Origin: Candidatus Omnitrophota bacterium
Lineage (GTDB): Bacteria; Omnitrophota; Gorgyraeia; Zapsychrales; JAHFGK01
Direction of reading: 5' to 3'
NCBI GenBank assembly: GCA_023247475.1
Contig: JAHFGK010000005.1
Location: 1-34,872, forward strand
Length of the DNA: 34,872 bases
Part shown: positions 14,874 to 23,701 of the stretch, in pieces
Layout of the letters: the number at the start of each line of letters is the position of its first letter
Position numbering within the stretch: the first letter of the stretch is position 1
Notes under the pieces: generated by a model
What the model saw: the letters and a program-made list of their open reading frames with translations, nothing else
Databases searched by the model: none
Told to the model about the DNA's origin: nothing
Translations under genes and position numbers: made by a program

Positions 14874-15709
14874 TCGATTAATTTCACCATCCCATATAGC
14901 AAAATAAAAGCCAATCCGAAAACCAAAAGCCCAGTTGCATTATGAAGAAAACCAATAGCATATCGAGGCCCCCAAATTTCACTAACAGAAGACAAAACTA
15001 TAACACGAAAAACATTGGTCACAACAGCAATGGGAATCGTTGATAAAAAAACTAAAATGCGTTTGAACGTTGACCCCTTCATCCAATAAGCAAAGATACT
15101 ACCCAATGCCATTAAGGAAATCAGTGACCGTAAGCCACTACAGACATCATCAACAATCACATACGCACGAGACATTTTGATAATACTTCCCTCCTGAACA
15201 GCATGCAGACCCATCGCATTGAGAATCAAAGCAGCAAGATGAGCAGCAAATAATTTTAATTTAAAGCTTATATTGACAACAACGACGAGGGGCAATGGCA
15301 TCATAAAAATTAGGAAACAAACGGGAAAAGCAACCTTTCTAAAAACAGTCTTTCCATAAAAGTGAAGAATTATGCCGGCTAAAACGATCATCATGGAAAA
15401 ACTAGAAGAAAAGTAAACGCGGAAAAAGGAACTCAAAATATGAATACAGAGCCCTAAAACAATTAACCACACTCCCCAAGGGGACGGTTCAATAGGAGTG
15501 GATACGATATCTCTTCTTTTATACCAAATGAGGTATCCTACTACGAGAGGAATCAAAATGCCGTGGCTATAATAGGAATCCCTAACAAACCAACGATCCC
15601 ACATCCATAAAAGCGTTGGAAAATAGGTTAGAATAAAGACGATACCTAAAATAACTTGCCTCTTATGGCGTACAAAAAAATTATTGCCTATATTCACTGC
15701 ACCATTCAC
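14870..15709 (-). CDS. xrtA: Exosortase (XrtA-like transpeptidase)
   Basis: A 279-residue polytopic protein with about eight hydrophobic segments. The proposed catalytic triad of exosortases is complete: Cys190 in VDDVCSGLRSL, Arg235 in VTNVFRVIVLS and His256 in GFLHNATGLLVF. Exosortases cut PEP-CTERM proteins at the PEP motif in the inner membrane and are thought to join them to a surface polymer. Two substrates with clear PEP-CTERM tails are encoded immediately downstream (13084-13929 and 12634-13017). The flanking genes, GT2 and EpsI, match EPS-associated exosortase loci. The XrtA subtype name rests on context and general motif match; distinguishing it from other subtypes needs a profile search. 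Confidence 0.95.
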   Translation of the reverse strand: MNGAVNIGNNFFVRHKRQVILGIVFILTYFPTLLWMWDRWFVRDSYYSHGILIPLVVGYLIWYKRRDIVSTPIEPSPWGVWLIVLGLCIHILSSFFRVYFSSSFSMMIVLAGIILHFYGKTVFRKVAFPVCFLIFMMPLPLVVVVNISFKLKLFAAHLAALILNAMGLHAVQEGSIIKMSRAYVIVDDVCSGLRSLISLMALGSIFAYWMKGSTFKRILVFLSTIPIAVVTNVFRVIVLSSVSEIWGPRYAIGFLHNATGLLVFGLAFILLYGMVKLIE

Positions 15710-15710
15710 T

Positions 15711-16862
15711 TCACTTACCCCGCGCTTTCTCCCAGGTGATTTCTTGCTTGGCCCCTAAAAATCTTAAAAAACCGATCAAAGCGGAAAAATTTAGTAAACA
15801 AAAAACATACGGCACGAAACATACCTTCGAAACGAGCCTTAGAATACCATATTTTTGATTCCTTGCCAAGGCTCCCAGCATAGCCATAAGATAAAAAAAA
15901 ATTTGAAGAAAAAAGAATTTAGCAAAAATCGGCTCATCCTTAAGTGCCCAATTAATAAAAAAAATTACAATTAAAAAAAACGGGATAACTACGCGCAAAA
16001 ATTTGTGAGAAAACAACTGAATTGCAATCGGACTTTTTAAGGGGATAAACATCCCCGAGAAAAGAAAAAATATCTGATAATTCCCATAGAGGGTTCTGGC
16101 TTTGCGTCTATGTTCTTCCCGGGGACTATCTGCCACTTGATCATAAGCTTTCGCTTCTTCGTCGAAAATCGCGCGATAAGCTCTTTGAATAACTTTGAGA
16201 GGAATATACATGTCATCCAGCACCACACGCTCGGGCACTTGGGTAAATAACTCACGCCGAATGGCATAAATTGCACCGGTTGCTCCCAACATAGAATGGA
16301 TTTGACTTTCATTTTTTCTAATCAATTTTTCATACTTCCAATACAAATTAATTCCCTGAGCGGTCCCTCCTTCTTTTTTGAAAAAAATCAATTCCCCACT
16401 AACACAACCAATGGTAGAATCAGCAAAATTATTTACCAATTGCCTGACAGCATCTTTCGCAAATATCTGCCGCGCGTCGGTAAAAACAATAATCTCATTT
16501 TTTGCTTTCTGCACCAAATCATTGATCGTGATGCTCTTTCCCATTCTCTGGTCTCGTTCAAATAAATGGATTCTTGAATTCATAAACCTTTTGACGATAT
16601 CATTCGTCTGATCTGTTGAACCATCAGAACCAATAAGAATTTCTATTCTATCGGGGGGATAATCTAAAGCCAAAAAATTTTTGATCTTCCCTTCAATGAC
16701 ATCCTCTTCATTATGTAACGAAAGAACTATCGAAACAGTCGGCTCAAAAGCAGATTTACGAACTGGTTTTGCCCTCCATTGCGCCATTCCGCTTAAGATC
16801 AACGGATAACCAAAATAACAATAAATGATTAAAAATAGAAGTATCCAAAAGATAGTTTTCAT
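15711..16862 (-). CDS. Family 2 glycosyltransferase, membrane-bound
   Basis: A 383-residue processive-type GT2. An N-terminal membrane segment (about 2-24) is followed by the GT-A domain: PTVSIVLSLHNEEDVI, D80 in IGSDGSTDQT, the DAR motif (D129) replacing DxD in VFTDARQ, VLDDMYIPLKV, and the acceptor-side EEHRRKARTLYGNYQ, which corresponds to the QxxRW region of polymerising enzymes. Three or four C-terminal membrane segments follow. It is likely to extend a surface polysaccharide using a nucleotide sugar on the cytoplasmic face. It ends 2 bases before the exosortase start and begins 6 bases after the deacetylase, so it is in the same operon. The sugar specificity cannot be read. Confidence 0.93.
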   Translation of the reverse strand: MKTIFWILLFLIIYCYFGYPLILSGMAQWRAKPVRKSAFEPTVSIVLSLHNEEDVIEGKIKNFLALDYPPDRIEILIGSDGSTDQTNDIVKRFMNSRIHLFERDQRMGKSITINDLVQKAKNEIIVFTDARQIFAKDAVRQLVNNFADSTIGCVSGELIFFKKEGGTAQGINLYWKYEKLIRKNESQIHSMLGATGAIYAIRRELFTQVPERVVLDDMYIPLKVIQRAYRAIFDEEAKAYDQVADSPREEHRRKARTLYGNYQIFFLFSGMFIPLKSPIAIQLFSHKFLRVVIPFFLIVIFFINWALKDEPIFAKFFFLQIFFYLMAMLGALARNQKYGILRLVSKVCFVPYVFCLLNFSALIGFLRFLGAKQEITWEKARGK

Positions 16863-16867
16863 TTCTT

Positions 16868-17635
16868 TTACTTCAATAAACGATTCCGCAATTGATCATA
16901 CCCTTTACCGCCTAAAATCTTTTTGGCGAACCCTTTTACCGAATTCGTCAGTGACTCATTCAATGGGACATTGCCCTGCAGCGCCAACTCAAATCTCTTC
17001 AAATCCCAATTTTTTTTGACGGCAATTCGCCCTAGGCAAAAATCATCTCGATCTTTTTTATCAGAAACAAATACCTTTTTATATCCTGCCTCTTTAGCGA
17101 GCGTAAGTATATTTTGATCGTAAAATCCTCGAGGAACAGAGAAGGTATCTACAGCAATCTTAAGATTCATTTCTAAGATGGCCTTTGATTCTATCAATTC
17201 TCTTTCAATATGCTTTTGCTTCAAGGTCGTTAAAATCTCGTGACTCAAACCATGGGATCCTATCAACATTCCTGCATCACGCAGTTCCATCAACTGTTCC
17301 CAATTCATATAGCCTGGTTTATTGATACGATTAATTGTGACAAAGAAATAGGCGAGAAATTTAAATCTATTAAGGACTGGAAATGCGTTTTCGAAGTTAT
17401 TTCTCTCGCCATCATCAAAGGTAATGACGATCTCTTTTTCAGCGTATCTTTCTGAGTCTCCTGAATATATTATTACCTTATAACTCCGATCCTTTAGCCA
17501 GCTCATTTGGCTTTCAAAATTTTGTGAAAAGACATCATACAACTCGGCCCCTATCTCCCGTTCGTGGGGAATAAAAGAATGATCAGCAACGATCCCATGA
17601 TACATCAAAATGACAGGACTTTTTTCACTCAGCAT
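16868..17635 (-). CDS. Polysaccharide deacetylase (NodB homology), first copy
   Basis: A 255-residue protein with the NodB domain of carbohydrate esterase family 4. It starts with the VILMYHGI strand and has TFDDG (D74/D75) and SHGLSH (H128/H132), which supply the catalytic base and the Asp-His-His metal site, followed by SVPRGFYDQNIL near the third motif. No signal peptide is seen. PEP-CTERM/exosortase clusters often include a deacetylase of this type (XrtA-associated), where it is thought to remove N- or O-acetyl groups from the exopolysaccharide. It sits between the dockerin-bearing protein (8 bases) and the GT2 gene (5 bases). The second deacetylase at 32581-33384 is only distantly similar. 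Confidence 0.93.
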   Translation of the reverse strand: MLSEKSPVILMYHGIVADHSFIPHEREIGAELYDVFSQNFESQMSWLKDRSYKVIIYSGDSERYAEKEIVITFDDGERNNFENAFPVLNRFKFLAYFFVTINRINKPGYMNWEQLMELRDAGMLIGSHGLSHEILTTLKQKHIERELIESKAILEMNLKIAVDTFSVPRGFYDQNILTLAKEAGYKKVFVSDKKDRDDFCLGRIAVKKNWDLKRFELALQGNVPLNESLTNSVKGFAKKILGGKGYDQLRNRLLK

Positions 17636-17643
17636 AATGAATT

Positions 17644-19068
17644 TTAGTTGGTACAGCCCAAATTATCTGGTGTGGGATCTGGTCCTTGATTAGGAAATGG
17701 CGCTCGTGGTTGCTTACCACCCGCAAAAAGATAAAACAAAGTGTAAACGGGATCGGAAATATCGACCTCTCCATCATCATTGGCATCGGCGGCCTCAACG
17801 CACTTGACTGAGGGTTGACGAAGAAAAAGATAGTTCAGTGTAGCGAGGACATCGGCAATGTTGGTAGCCCCATCTCCGTTAGAATCTGACCGAATAAATT
17901 CCGGGATAACCGGCGTTGCCCGGACTATTGCCTGGGATGACTCAGTACGGGCCCAAAAAGCGATTTGCCCTTGGTTATTAATCGGATCATAGACCGAAAT
18001 ATCCTGAAGAGTCCCAGGCAATGGGTCTATACTCTTTCCAACTTCGGTGATCAAAACTGGCTGGGAAATTTGCGGGGCATTTCGATCAGAGACATCAACA
18101 TCGATAGCGTATAGCCCAAGTCGACCATTGGTTGAACTATTCGCCAAATAAGCAACCGTATATTCAAAATTCTTTCCGCTCGGTGAATGATTAATTCCCA
18201 CCCGAAGATCGATATTACTATTGTCAGAAATATCCGTAACTGGAAAAGTCACACCCGGCAATTGATCAACAAAACTAGCATGTACAGCTGCGTCATTATT
18301 CTTATCTTTGGCCAGGAAAGCCATGACCTGACCGTCATCACTAATTCCTGGCTTCTGCCCCATCGCGTTAAAATCTTCGGGAAGCGCAAGATTAACTGTA
18401 TTACTATCCAACCAAAGGACGATTGGTGCCGTTTGATCTCCCCCCATTCGGACAACCGTTCGATTATCATTAGAAACCATCGGAAATAATTCTGGTAATC
18501 CCAGTAAAAAATCCGAAACATTATGGTCTCCTACCCCACCGACTCGTGTCGCTAATACCGTGTGATCAATATTGCGGATTGCGCTAATGACACCTCTCCC
18601 GTTATCATTAAGCGTTGCCCACGGTAAAACCTCATCAAAATGTCCTTGGAGTCTCGGCGTCCGTGAACCGATGGCGATGACCTCTCCGGAATCAGCCGTA
18701 TCCAATCTTATGACATTGGTAACTAACCCATCATCCGAGGCATCGTGAAAGATGACTTGATCGGAATTATTGATCTGGACAAATTCCTGTATTGTGAAAG
18801 GCTCAAGTGATGGGAATATTCGTTCCAGCACGCCATTATTGACGATAATAACTTTACCTCTTGACCAGGTCGCATAGGAGATAAAAGCAATCTTGCCCTG
18901 GTCATTAATGGAAAGTCCTCGGCCAAGCCCCCCAGCAGGAGGGACATCAACTTTGACTATGACTTCGGTGCGATAATTAGTTGCTCCAAAAGCAGTTGAG
19001 AAAGCTAAAGTCTGAAAACAAACAATAAAAATGATTTGCGATAAACGTTGCAAAAATATTTTTCTCAT
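17644..19068 (-). CDS. Exported protein with dockerin-like EF-hand pair at the C-terminus
   Basis: A 474-residue protein with a signal peptide (about 1-29, ending AFG-A). Residues about 35-390 consist of repeated beta-rich units with phrases such as SINDQGKIAFISY, INNSDQVIFHD, ISDDGQVMAFLA and INNQGQIAFWA. This is the pattern of a beta-propeller-like DUF7453/NHL-style repeat protein. Residues about 392-474 hold two calcium-loop motifs, DSNGDGATNIADV and DANDDGEVDISDP, each followed by a LxYLF helix, with conserved Cys residues and an ending PDPTPDNLGCTN. This C-terminal module is common in planctomycete and related secreted proteins. In cellulosomes dockerins bind cohesins; no cohesin is seen here. 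It sits in the EPS/exosortase operon, so a surface role is likely. Confidence 0.88.
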   Translation of the reverse strand: MRKIFLQRLSQIIFIVCFQTLAFSTAFGATNYRTEVIVKVDVPPAGGLGRGLSINDQGKIAFISYATWSRGKVIIVNNGVLERIFPSLEPFTIQEFVQINNSDQVIFHDASDDGLVTNVIRLDTADSGEVIAIGSRTPRLQGHFDEVLPWATLNDNGRGVISAIRNIDHTVLATRVGGVGDHNVSDFLLGLPELFPMVSNDNRTVVRMGGDQTAPIVLWLDSNTVNLALPEDFNAMGQKPGISDDGQVMAFLAKDKNNDAAVHASFVDQLPGVTFPVTDISDNSNIDLRVGINHSPSGKNFEYTVAYLANSSTNGRLGLYAIDVDVSDRNAPQISQPVLITEVGKSIDPLPGTLQDISVYDPINNQGQIAFWARTESSQAIVRATPVIPEFIRSDSNGDGATNIADVLATLNYLFLRQPSVKCVEAADANDDGEVDISDPVYTLFYLFAGGKQPRAPFPNQGPDPTPDNLGCTN

Positions 19069-19120
19069 TTTATTTTCCTATTCATAATCGTGGTTATAGT
19101 TGTTTTTGTTGACGCTTTTC

Positions 19121-19642
19121 TTAAAAATCTTTTTTAAAATCAATCGCCTGAACATTATCCCCCAAGTGAAACGTATCTTTCTTGTTTTGAATTGAAGTGG
19201 GTTGGAGAGATTTTGTCTCACTTTGGGTCTTTGGGGGGGAAGCTAAATTCTTGTTGGTCGAACTAATCAGTGCATTATTGACATAAAATTCCTCACCAGC
19301 GATCTGCCCATCTTTATCATAATATCTAACGATCCCATCGAGTTTATCTTTGTTAAAATTTCTGATCACCCAAAGCCTTCCCTCTTTTGTATAAATCTTG
19401 GAAGTGCCGTGTTTTTTCCCATCCACACAGGAGGTTTCATCATAAACTTGGCCAGTCGCATAGTACTGTTTGTGAATTCCATTCTGATGTTCACCCGAAC
19501 ACGGTTTCACTAAACCCGAAGGAATCATCAGAATTCCTTCTGAACCGGAATTCCTTTCAAATGCCTTTTCAGCTGTCGCGCTCCTCCCCATAGACGGGAA
19601 CGCTAACAGAAAAAATAAAAAAATAAAATATAATCTTTTCAT
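19121..19642 (-). CDS. Exported MORN-type repeat protein (YwqK-like)
   Basis: The best start is the ATG at 19642, which has AAAGGAGAT about 11 bases upstream and begins directly with a signal peptide (MKRLYFIFLFFLLAFPSMG). A start 10 codons earlier is possible but lacks a ribosome binding site. The mature protein of about 150 residues has three imperfect MORN-2 repeats: GIHKQYYATGQVYDETS, GKKHGTSKIYTKEGRLWV and DKLDGIVRYYDKDGQIAGEE. Similar repeats occur in YwqK-family proteins annotated as antitoxins, but no toxin partner is visible and the secretion signal argues against that role. A Ser/Gln/Lys-rich tail follows. Function within the EPS operon is unknown. Confidence 0.82.
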   Translation of the reverse strand: MKRLYFIFLFFLLAFPSMGRSATAEKAFERNSGSEGILMIPSGLVKPCSGEHQNGIHKQYYATGQVYDETSCVDGKKHGTSKIYTKEGRLWVIRNFNKDKLDGIVRYYDKDGQIAGEEFYVNNALISSTNKNLASPPKTQSETKSLQPTSIQNKKDTFHLGDNVQAIDFKKDF

Positions 19643-19681
19643 ATTCTCTATATCTCCTTTCCGATTAATCATTCCCTTCTC

Positions 19682-20623
19682 CTATTTCGCCATAGTCATC
19701 GCAATCGACTTGAGCTTCATTGATCCTTGGTAATAATTCTCGTGCGGATCACCGACGACAAAATAATCTTTGTGATTCTCGTCTTCATTCCAAATATTTT
19801 TAAGATCGACCCTCGCTTCTCTTACTAAATTATCTTTCTCATCGTAAATGCGCAAGATAAATTGACGATTCGTTTTTTCGATTTCGGCACGATACCAGCT
19901 TTGGGGATTATAAGTGGCCGCTTTCTTCCATTCGGATTGCCATCGCTTGGTTTCGCCATCGAACGCCACCAACTTATTATTCTCATTAAAGTATACCATA
20001 AAAATCGGATGCGGCATCCCATGTCCCCAAACATTATTATCCACGTCTATCACAACCTTTCGATGCTGATGCCACCAGATGTTCGTGTGATGACCGGACG
20101 GTTCTTCGTCCGTGATCGCGACAAGATAACAGCCATTTTCATTTTGGGGCCCTTCCGGATACTGGGGATCTTTTGGCAATCCCGCTATTTTGTCCAAATC
20201 ATAATCAATATCTCCCACCACGACGCGGATTTTATAAGTTTTCGGTAAAGCCCGCGTTGAACGGATGATGGCCACATCTCCATAATGATCTGATTTCTGC
20301 CAGGAAAAATTAGATTGACCGTCTATGAGAAAAGTTCCGCCATGATACAATTCAAATGTCAACTGCCCATATTTCCCGAAACTTTTTCCATTCTTTACCG
20401 TGATCGATTTTGAAAAATCTTCGACCCACGGAGTATATTTCTGAAAAGGCATAAAATTAAACTTAACGTGGATCTTTTTAATCCGAGAAACAATTTGCCT
20501 CAATTTCAAATGATTGTGGCCTTTCGCCACCTTATACAAACATACCCCCCCGATCAACGCTATCAATATACCAATAAAAAATCCAATGATAAAAAATTTC
20601 AATTGATAGTTTGAACCTTTCAT
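19682..20623 (-). CDS. Membrane-anchored protein with probable jelly-roll (LamG/GH16-like) domain
   Basis: A 313-residue protein with one N-terminal membrane segment (about 9-31) and a large extracytoplasmic part. The sequence from about 70 to 312 is beta-rich, with aromatic and His clusters (HHTNIWWHQHRK, NNVWGHGMPHP, YNPQSWYRAEIEK, FILRIYDEKDN). The late segment WYRAEI-KTNRQFILRIYDE-VREARV is a pattern seen in concanavalin-like carbohydrate-binding or glucanase folds, but no catalytic ExDxE motif is visible, so enzymatic activity is doubtful. I cannot name a family with confidence. It sits between the DUF4091 gene (17 bases) and the MORN gene in the same orientation and could bind the polymer made by this cluster. 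Confidence 0.78.
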   Translation of the reverse strand: MKGSNYQLKFFIIGFFIGILIALIGGVCLYKVAKGHNHLKLRQIVSRIKKIHVKFNFMPFQKYTPWVEDFSKSITVKNGKSFGKYGQLTFELYHGGTFLIDGQSNFSWQKSDHYGDVAIIRSTRALPKTYKIRVVVGDIDYDLDKIAGLPKDPQYPEGPQNENGCYLVAITDEEPSGHHTNIWWHQHRKVVIDVDNNVWGHGMPHPIFMVYFNENNKLVAFDGETKRWQSEWKKAATYNPQSWYRAEIEKTNRQFILRIYDEKDNLVREARVDLKNIWNEDENHKDYFVVGDPHENYYQGSMKLKSIAMTMAK

Positions 20624-20640
20624 CTAAAAATTTACCCCCC

Positions 20641-22413
20641 TCAATGGCCTGGAGCGGTTAATAATTTATTTATTTCCACAATAGTTTGAGCGATATCATT
20701 CCGACGATCTTTTAGGATTTTTTCATTTTTAGTAAATTCAAAAATGGAATTCACGATGGATTGATCAATTTCCAATAACTGTTCACTCTTTCTCAATAAT
20801 CCTTTTGCCTTGCTTTCCTCTTCACCAACGAATGTCTTGCTCAACAATGATTGTCTTCCTTCTTTAAGCAAATAAAAATATTCATAATCCTCCATGCCGT
20901 CGCGAAAAACTTCTGTTCGTAAGGAATCAAGCGGGCCATTGGCTCCCGGATAAAATAAAAGGCCATTGCCATTTTGCTCCCACTTCGTGTTGGCGGCACT
21001 CTTAAACGGATTTACTAAAGGCCACCAGTTGACGCACCAATATAAAAATCCCTTAATGTCATATTTCCAGCACATCCAGGGAATAATACGGTAATCCATC
21101 GAATCAAAGTCAATGGCCAAATTCGGACTGCCTGTGCCTCCGGGACCAGAAATATACATCCAAATTTCTTTGCCTGCTGATTTCAACTTTGCGATTTTGT
21201 TTTCATTAAATTTATCAATTTGAAAAGTCCAGATATCAATATCCTTAAGCCATTGTGGGTCTTGATCCGGATCCCAAATCCCTTGATAACAGACCATATT
21301 CTTTAAGCCCGGGTAGGCTCGATGAATCATAGAAGAAATCTTCGCCACCCATGAATTACCCATCTCTCCTTCATCCCATGTATAAATATAGGTGTGCTGT
21401 AACATCCTATTGAGCTTTAACATTTCTCCATAGGTTCGATAGAGATCAAATAAATTTTCAATTTCTCGATCATTTTTGGGCCAGTTATTGTTAAACGTTC
21501 CTCCTATTTTCCCAATCGCAAAATTATTTAAACCAAACACACGATAACGGTCAACCCTTCCCAAATCACTTTCCGAAGTCGGATCAATATTGAGAATAGG
21601 ATTCATTCGATATTTGAGCATTTCAATGATAAATTTGTCATTCAATTTATTGATCCGACTTTGGTAAGTTTCTTGTGATTCGTTTCCTTCTTGAGGATAA
21701 CGGCTGTGGGTCACATGCCCATAAAAATCAAAGGCTGTTTTTAAATGGCTTTCCAAAGGTAAAATAAAATCATACACATGAAGCTTAATGGGAATTTCTC
21801 GCGAGTGAGTTCCTTCGAAAGTAACGATAATGGTTCCTTGATAATTTCCGGGAACAACATCTTTAGGTACATAAACTGTCACCCAAAATGGCTGAGTCAC
21901 ATTGGGCTGAATATCCATATTATTGAAAGGAAGCAAAGGGTCAGGCCAAAAACCGACATACTTAACCGGATAATAAGGTTTTTTAGTTGGCACATATCCA
22001 ACGACGCGCCAGGTTAAATTGCCTTTATCGATTTTCGCTCCTGTTTCTGCATTAATTAAATCAGAAATCTCAGGCTGAACCGATTTTAAAGCCTCTTGGC
22101 CACTTTTCACCACTACTTGAAATGACTCGTACTCATTCTTGGCCGATGATAAATTGGCCAATTCAGAAAAATTTGGTTTAAGCAAAGTCTTACCATCTTT
22201 AAAAATTTTATCCAAACTGGAAACAATAAAAATTTGGAACCCTTCCTTGGAAGGTACTGTCGGCGCTTTTACGTCGTAACGTGTAGTTTGTTTTACTTCT
22301 TCTAAATATTTTTTGTTGTTATAAAAGATGTATACGCCTATTCCAGTCACGGCAAAACCAGTTAATATCCCTGCGAGCAAAAATCCAATCCTGTCTTTAT
22401 TTTTTTTAGCCAC
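20641..22413 (-). CDS. Membrane-anchored DUF4091/glycoside-hydrolase-like protein
   Basis: About 590 residues from a GTG at 22413, chosen because GAGGAA lies 7 bases upstream; an ATG at 22428 is the alternative. Both starts overlap the end of the glycosyltransferase gene. A basic start and one membrane segment lead to a beta-sandwich domain (NEYESFQVVVKSG, then VTVYVPKDVVPGNYQGTI). A TIM-barrel-like region follows (YIYTWDEGEM, then DIKGFLYWCVNWWP), ending in NGNGLLFYPGANGPLDSLRTEVFRDGMEDYEYFYLL. This ending is the signature of DUF4091 proteins, which are predicted glycoside hydrolases. The acidic WDEGE segment may contribute catalytic residues. It probably acts on surface polysaccharide in the periplasm. 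Confidence 0.88.
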   Translation of the reverse strand: MAKKNKDRIGFLLAGILTGFAVTGIGVYIFYNNKKYLEEVKQTTRYDVKAPTVPSKEGFQIFIVSSLDKIFKDGKTLLKPNFSELANLSSAKNEYESFQVVVKSGQEALKSVQPEISDLINAETGAKIDKGNLTWRVVGYVPTKKPYYPVKYVGFWPDPLLPFNNMDIQPNVTQPFWVTVYVPKDVVPGNYQGTIIVTFEGTHSREIPIKLHVYDFILPLESHLKTAFDFYGHVTHSRYPQEGNESQETYQSRINKLNDKFIIEMLKYRMNPILNIDPTSESDLGRVDRYRVFGLNNFAIGKIGGTFNNNWPKNDREIENLFDLYRTYGEMLKLNRMLQHTYIYTWDEGEMGNSWVAKISSMIHRAYPGLKNMVCYQGIWDPDQDPQWLKDIDIWTFQIDKFNENKIAKLKSAGKEIWMYISGPGGTGSPNLAIDFDSMDYRIIPWMCWKYDIKGFLYWCVNWWPLVNPFKSAANTKWEQNGNGLLFYPGANGPLDSLRTEVFRDGMEDYEYFYLLKEGRQSLLSKTFVGEEESKAKGLLRKSEQLLEIDQSIVNSIFEFTKNEKILKDRRNDIAQTIVEINKLLTAPGH

Positions 22414-23653
22414 GGATAATTTCCTCATAAATTTTATGTAATTTCTCTCCGATAATATTCCAATCATAGAGAGCGCAAACAAGTTTTCTCGCTGATTTTA
22501 CCATTTGTGCTGTTGTTTCAGAATCGTTGGATAAGGCAATGACTTTATCGGCAAAATCCTGCGGTTGATCCGCCAATAAAATGTCTTTTCCTTCGGTATA
22601 TGCAATTCCTTCGGCACCAAGAGTCGTCGATACAATCGCCCTTTCCATGGCCATCGCTTCCAGAATTTTAAGGCGGGTCCCCCCACCGACTCGAATTGGG
22701 ACAACAAAAACCTTCGCCTGCGATATGAACGGACGGACATCATCGACCCGACCGGTGACAACAATGCGCGGATCCTGCGCAGCCAAATTCATGATCGCCC
22801 TTGATGCCCCCTTTCCCACCACGTAAAATTTTACATCACTTTTCTTTTGCCAGATTAACGGTAGAATCTCTTTACAGAAAAACAAAACCGCATCTTCATT
22901 AGGAAGCCAATCGAGAGATCCAGTAAAAACTAAGGACTCGTGTGGTCCCCCAGAATCCCAGTGTCCCAGGGGCCCATTCCTTTTTTCTGGGTCGCTGGAG
23001 CGCTGGGGTTCTGGGGCACTAAAGTATTCCGTATCCACCCCATTGGGAATCACCGCGATCGGCGTTTGACCGTCAACTAACCTGTTCAAAATTTCTTTAT
23101 CATATGCGGAGACCGCTAAACACTGATCAATTTCTTTGACTTTCATCGCTTCAAATTGCTTCATTTTCTTGGCTTGATTTAAAAAAATCTTTCTCTTAAT
23201 GAATGATTTCTCTACCTCGGTGCAACGTTCAAGAATTTTATATTCCACATTGTGCTCATCCAAAACACACGGAAGGTCACTCAAACAGTCTTGATATTGA
23301 GCCAGGTGAAGATGATCGATATGAACGGCATCGAATCTGGTGGAATGAATCAGAGGGAGTAAAACGTCTTGCATTTGTTTCGAATAATATTTGCTAATGG
23401 AATGCGGGAGAAGACTTACTAAAATATTGTTAACTTTACTGATTAGTGTTGCTTCTTTAAGGGGAACAAGTGACGCATTCACGCCCATCATTTCTAATCC
23501 CCTCGCCCACTCAATATCTTCCTTTTCAAATGAAAAGCAGACCAAATGCACTTCCGCCCATTTCATCAATTGTTTTAGAATATTGAGGGTCCTAATTTTT
23601 CCGCCTGTGTCAGCAGGCAAAGGTAATCGGGGGGCTAAAAAAAGAATCTTCAT
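22406..23653 (-). CDS. Family 4 glycosyltransferase with an in-frame palindromic insertion
   Basis: A 415-residue GT-B enzyme similar to the exosortase-associated GT4 group. The N-terminal domain has LPLPADTGGKIRTLNILKQL and DEHNVEYKILE. The C-terminal domain has FTGSLDWLPNEDAV, GRVDDVRPFISQAKVFVVPIRVGGGTRLKILEAMAM (containing the EX7E-type donor site region) and ALYDWNIIGEKL. Between NGVDTEYFS and SLVFTGSLDW, where family members normally have a short linker, lies a roughly 25-residue Pro/Arg/Gly-rich insert encoded by a large inverted repeat (22948-23016). The reading frame is kept. The stop overlaps the DUF4091 start by 8 bases, so the two are translationally coupled. Confidence 0.93.
   Translation of the reverse strand: MKILFLAPRLPLPADTGGKIRTLNILKQLMKWAEVHLVCFSFEKEDIEWARGLEMMGVNASLVPLKEATLISKVNNILVSLLPHSISKYYSKQMQDVLLPLIHSTRFDAVHIDHLHLAQYQDCLSDLPCVLDEHNVEYKILERCTEVEKSFIKRKIFLNQAKKMKQFEAMKVKEIDQCLAVSAYDKEILNRLVDGQTPIAVIPNGVDTEYFSAPEPQRSSDPEKRNGPLGHWDSGGPHESLVFTGSLDWLPNEDAVLFFCKEILPLIWQKKSDVKFYVVGKGASRAIMNLAAQDPRIVVTGRVDDVRPFISQAKVFVVPIRVGGGTRLKILEAMAMERAIVSTTLGAEGIAYTEGKDILLADQPQDFADKVIALSNDSETTAQMVKSARKLVCALYDWNIIGEKLHKIYEEIIRG
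22948..23016 (-). repeat. 69-bp palindromic element inside the GT4 gene
   Basis: The 22-base arms at 22948-22969 and 22995-23016 are inverted copies with 18 of 22 positions matching, and all four mismatches are C/T transitions. The loop is 25 bases. The length is a multiple of three (23 codons) and the element is far more GC-rich than the surrounding gene. It looks like an inserted dispersed repeat that is tolerated in a surface loop. No second copy was seen in this window. Confidence 0.65.
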
Positions 23654-23701
23654 TGTTTAAAATCCTTGGTACATATTTGCAGTTCTCCTTGGAAATACAA
23701 C

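Noticed and set aside
19121-19642. Toxin-antitoxin module based on the YwqK-like repeats
   Set aside because: The protein has a signal peptide and no adjacent toxin gene; MORN-type repeats alone do not show antitoxin function.
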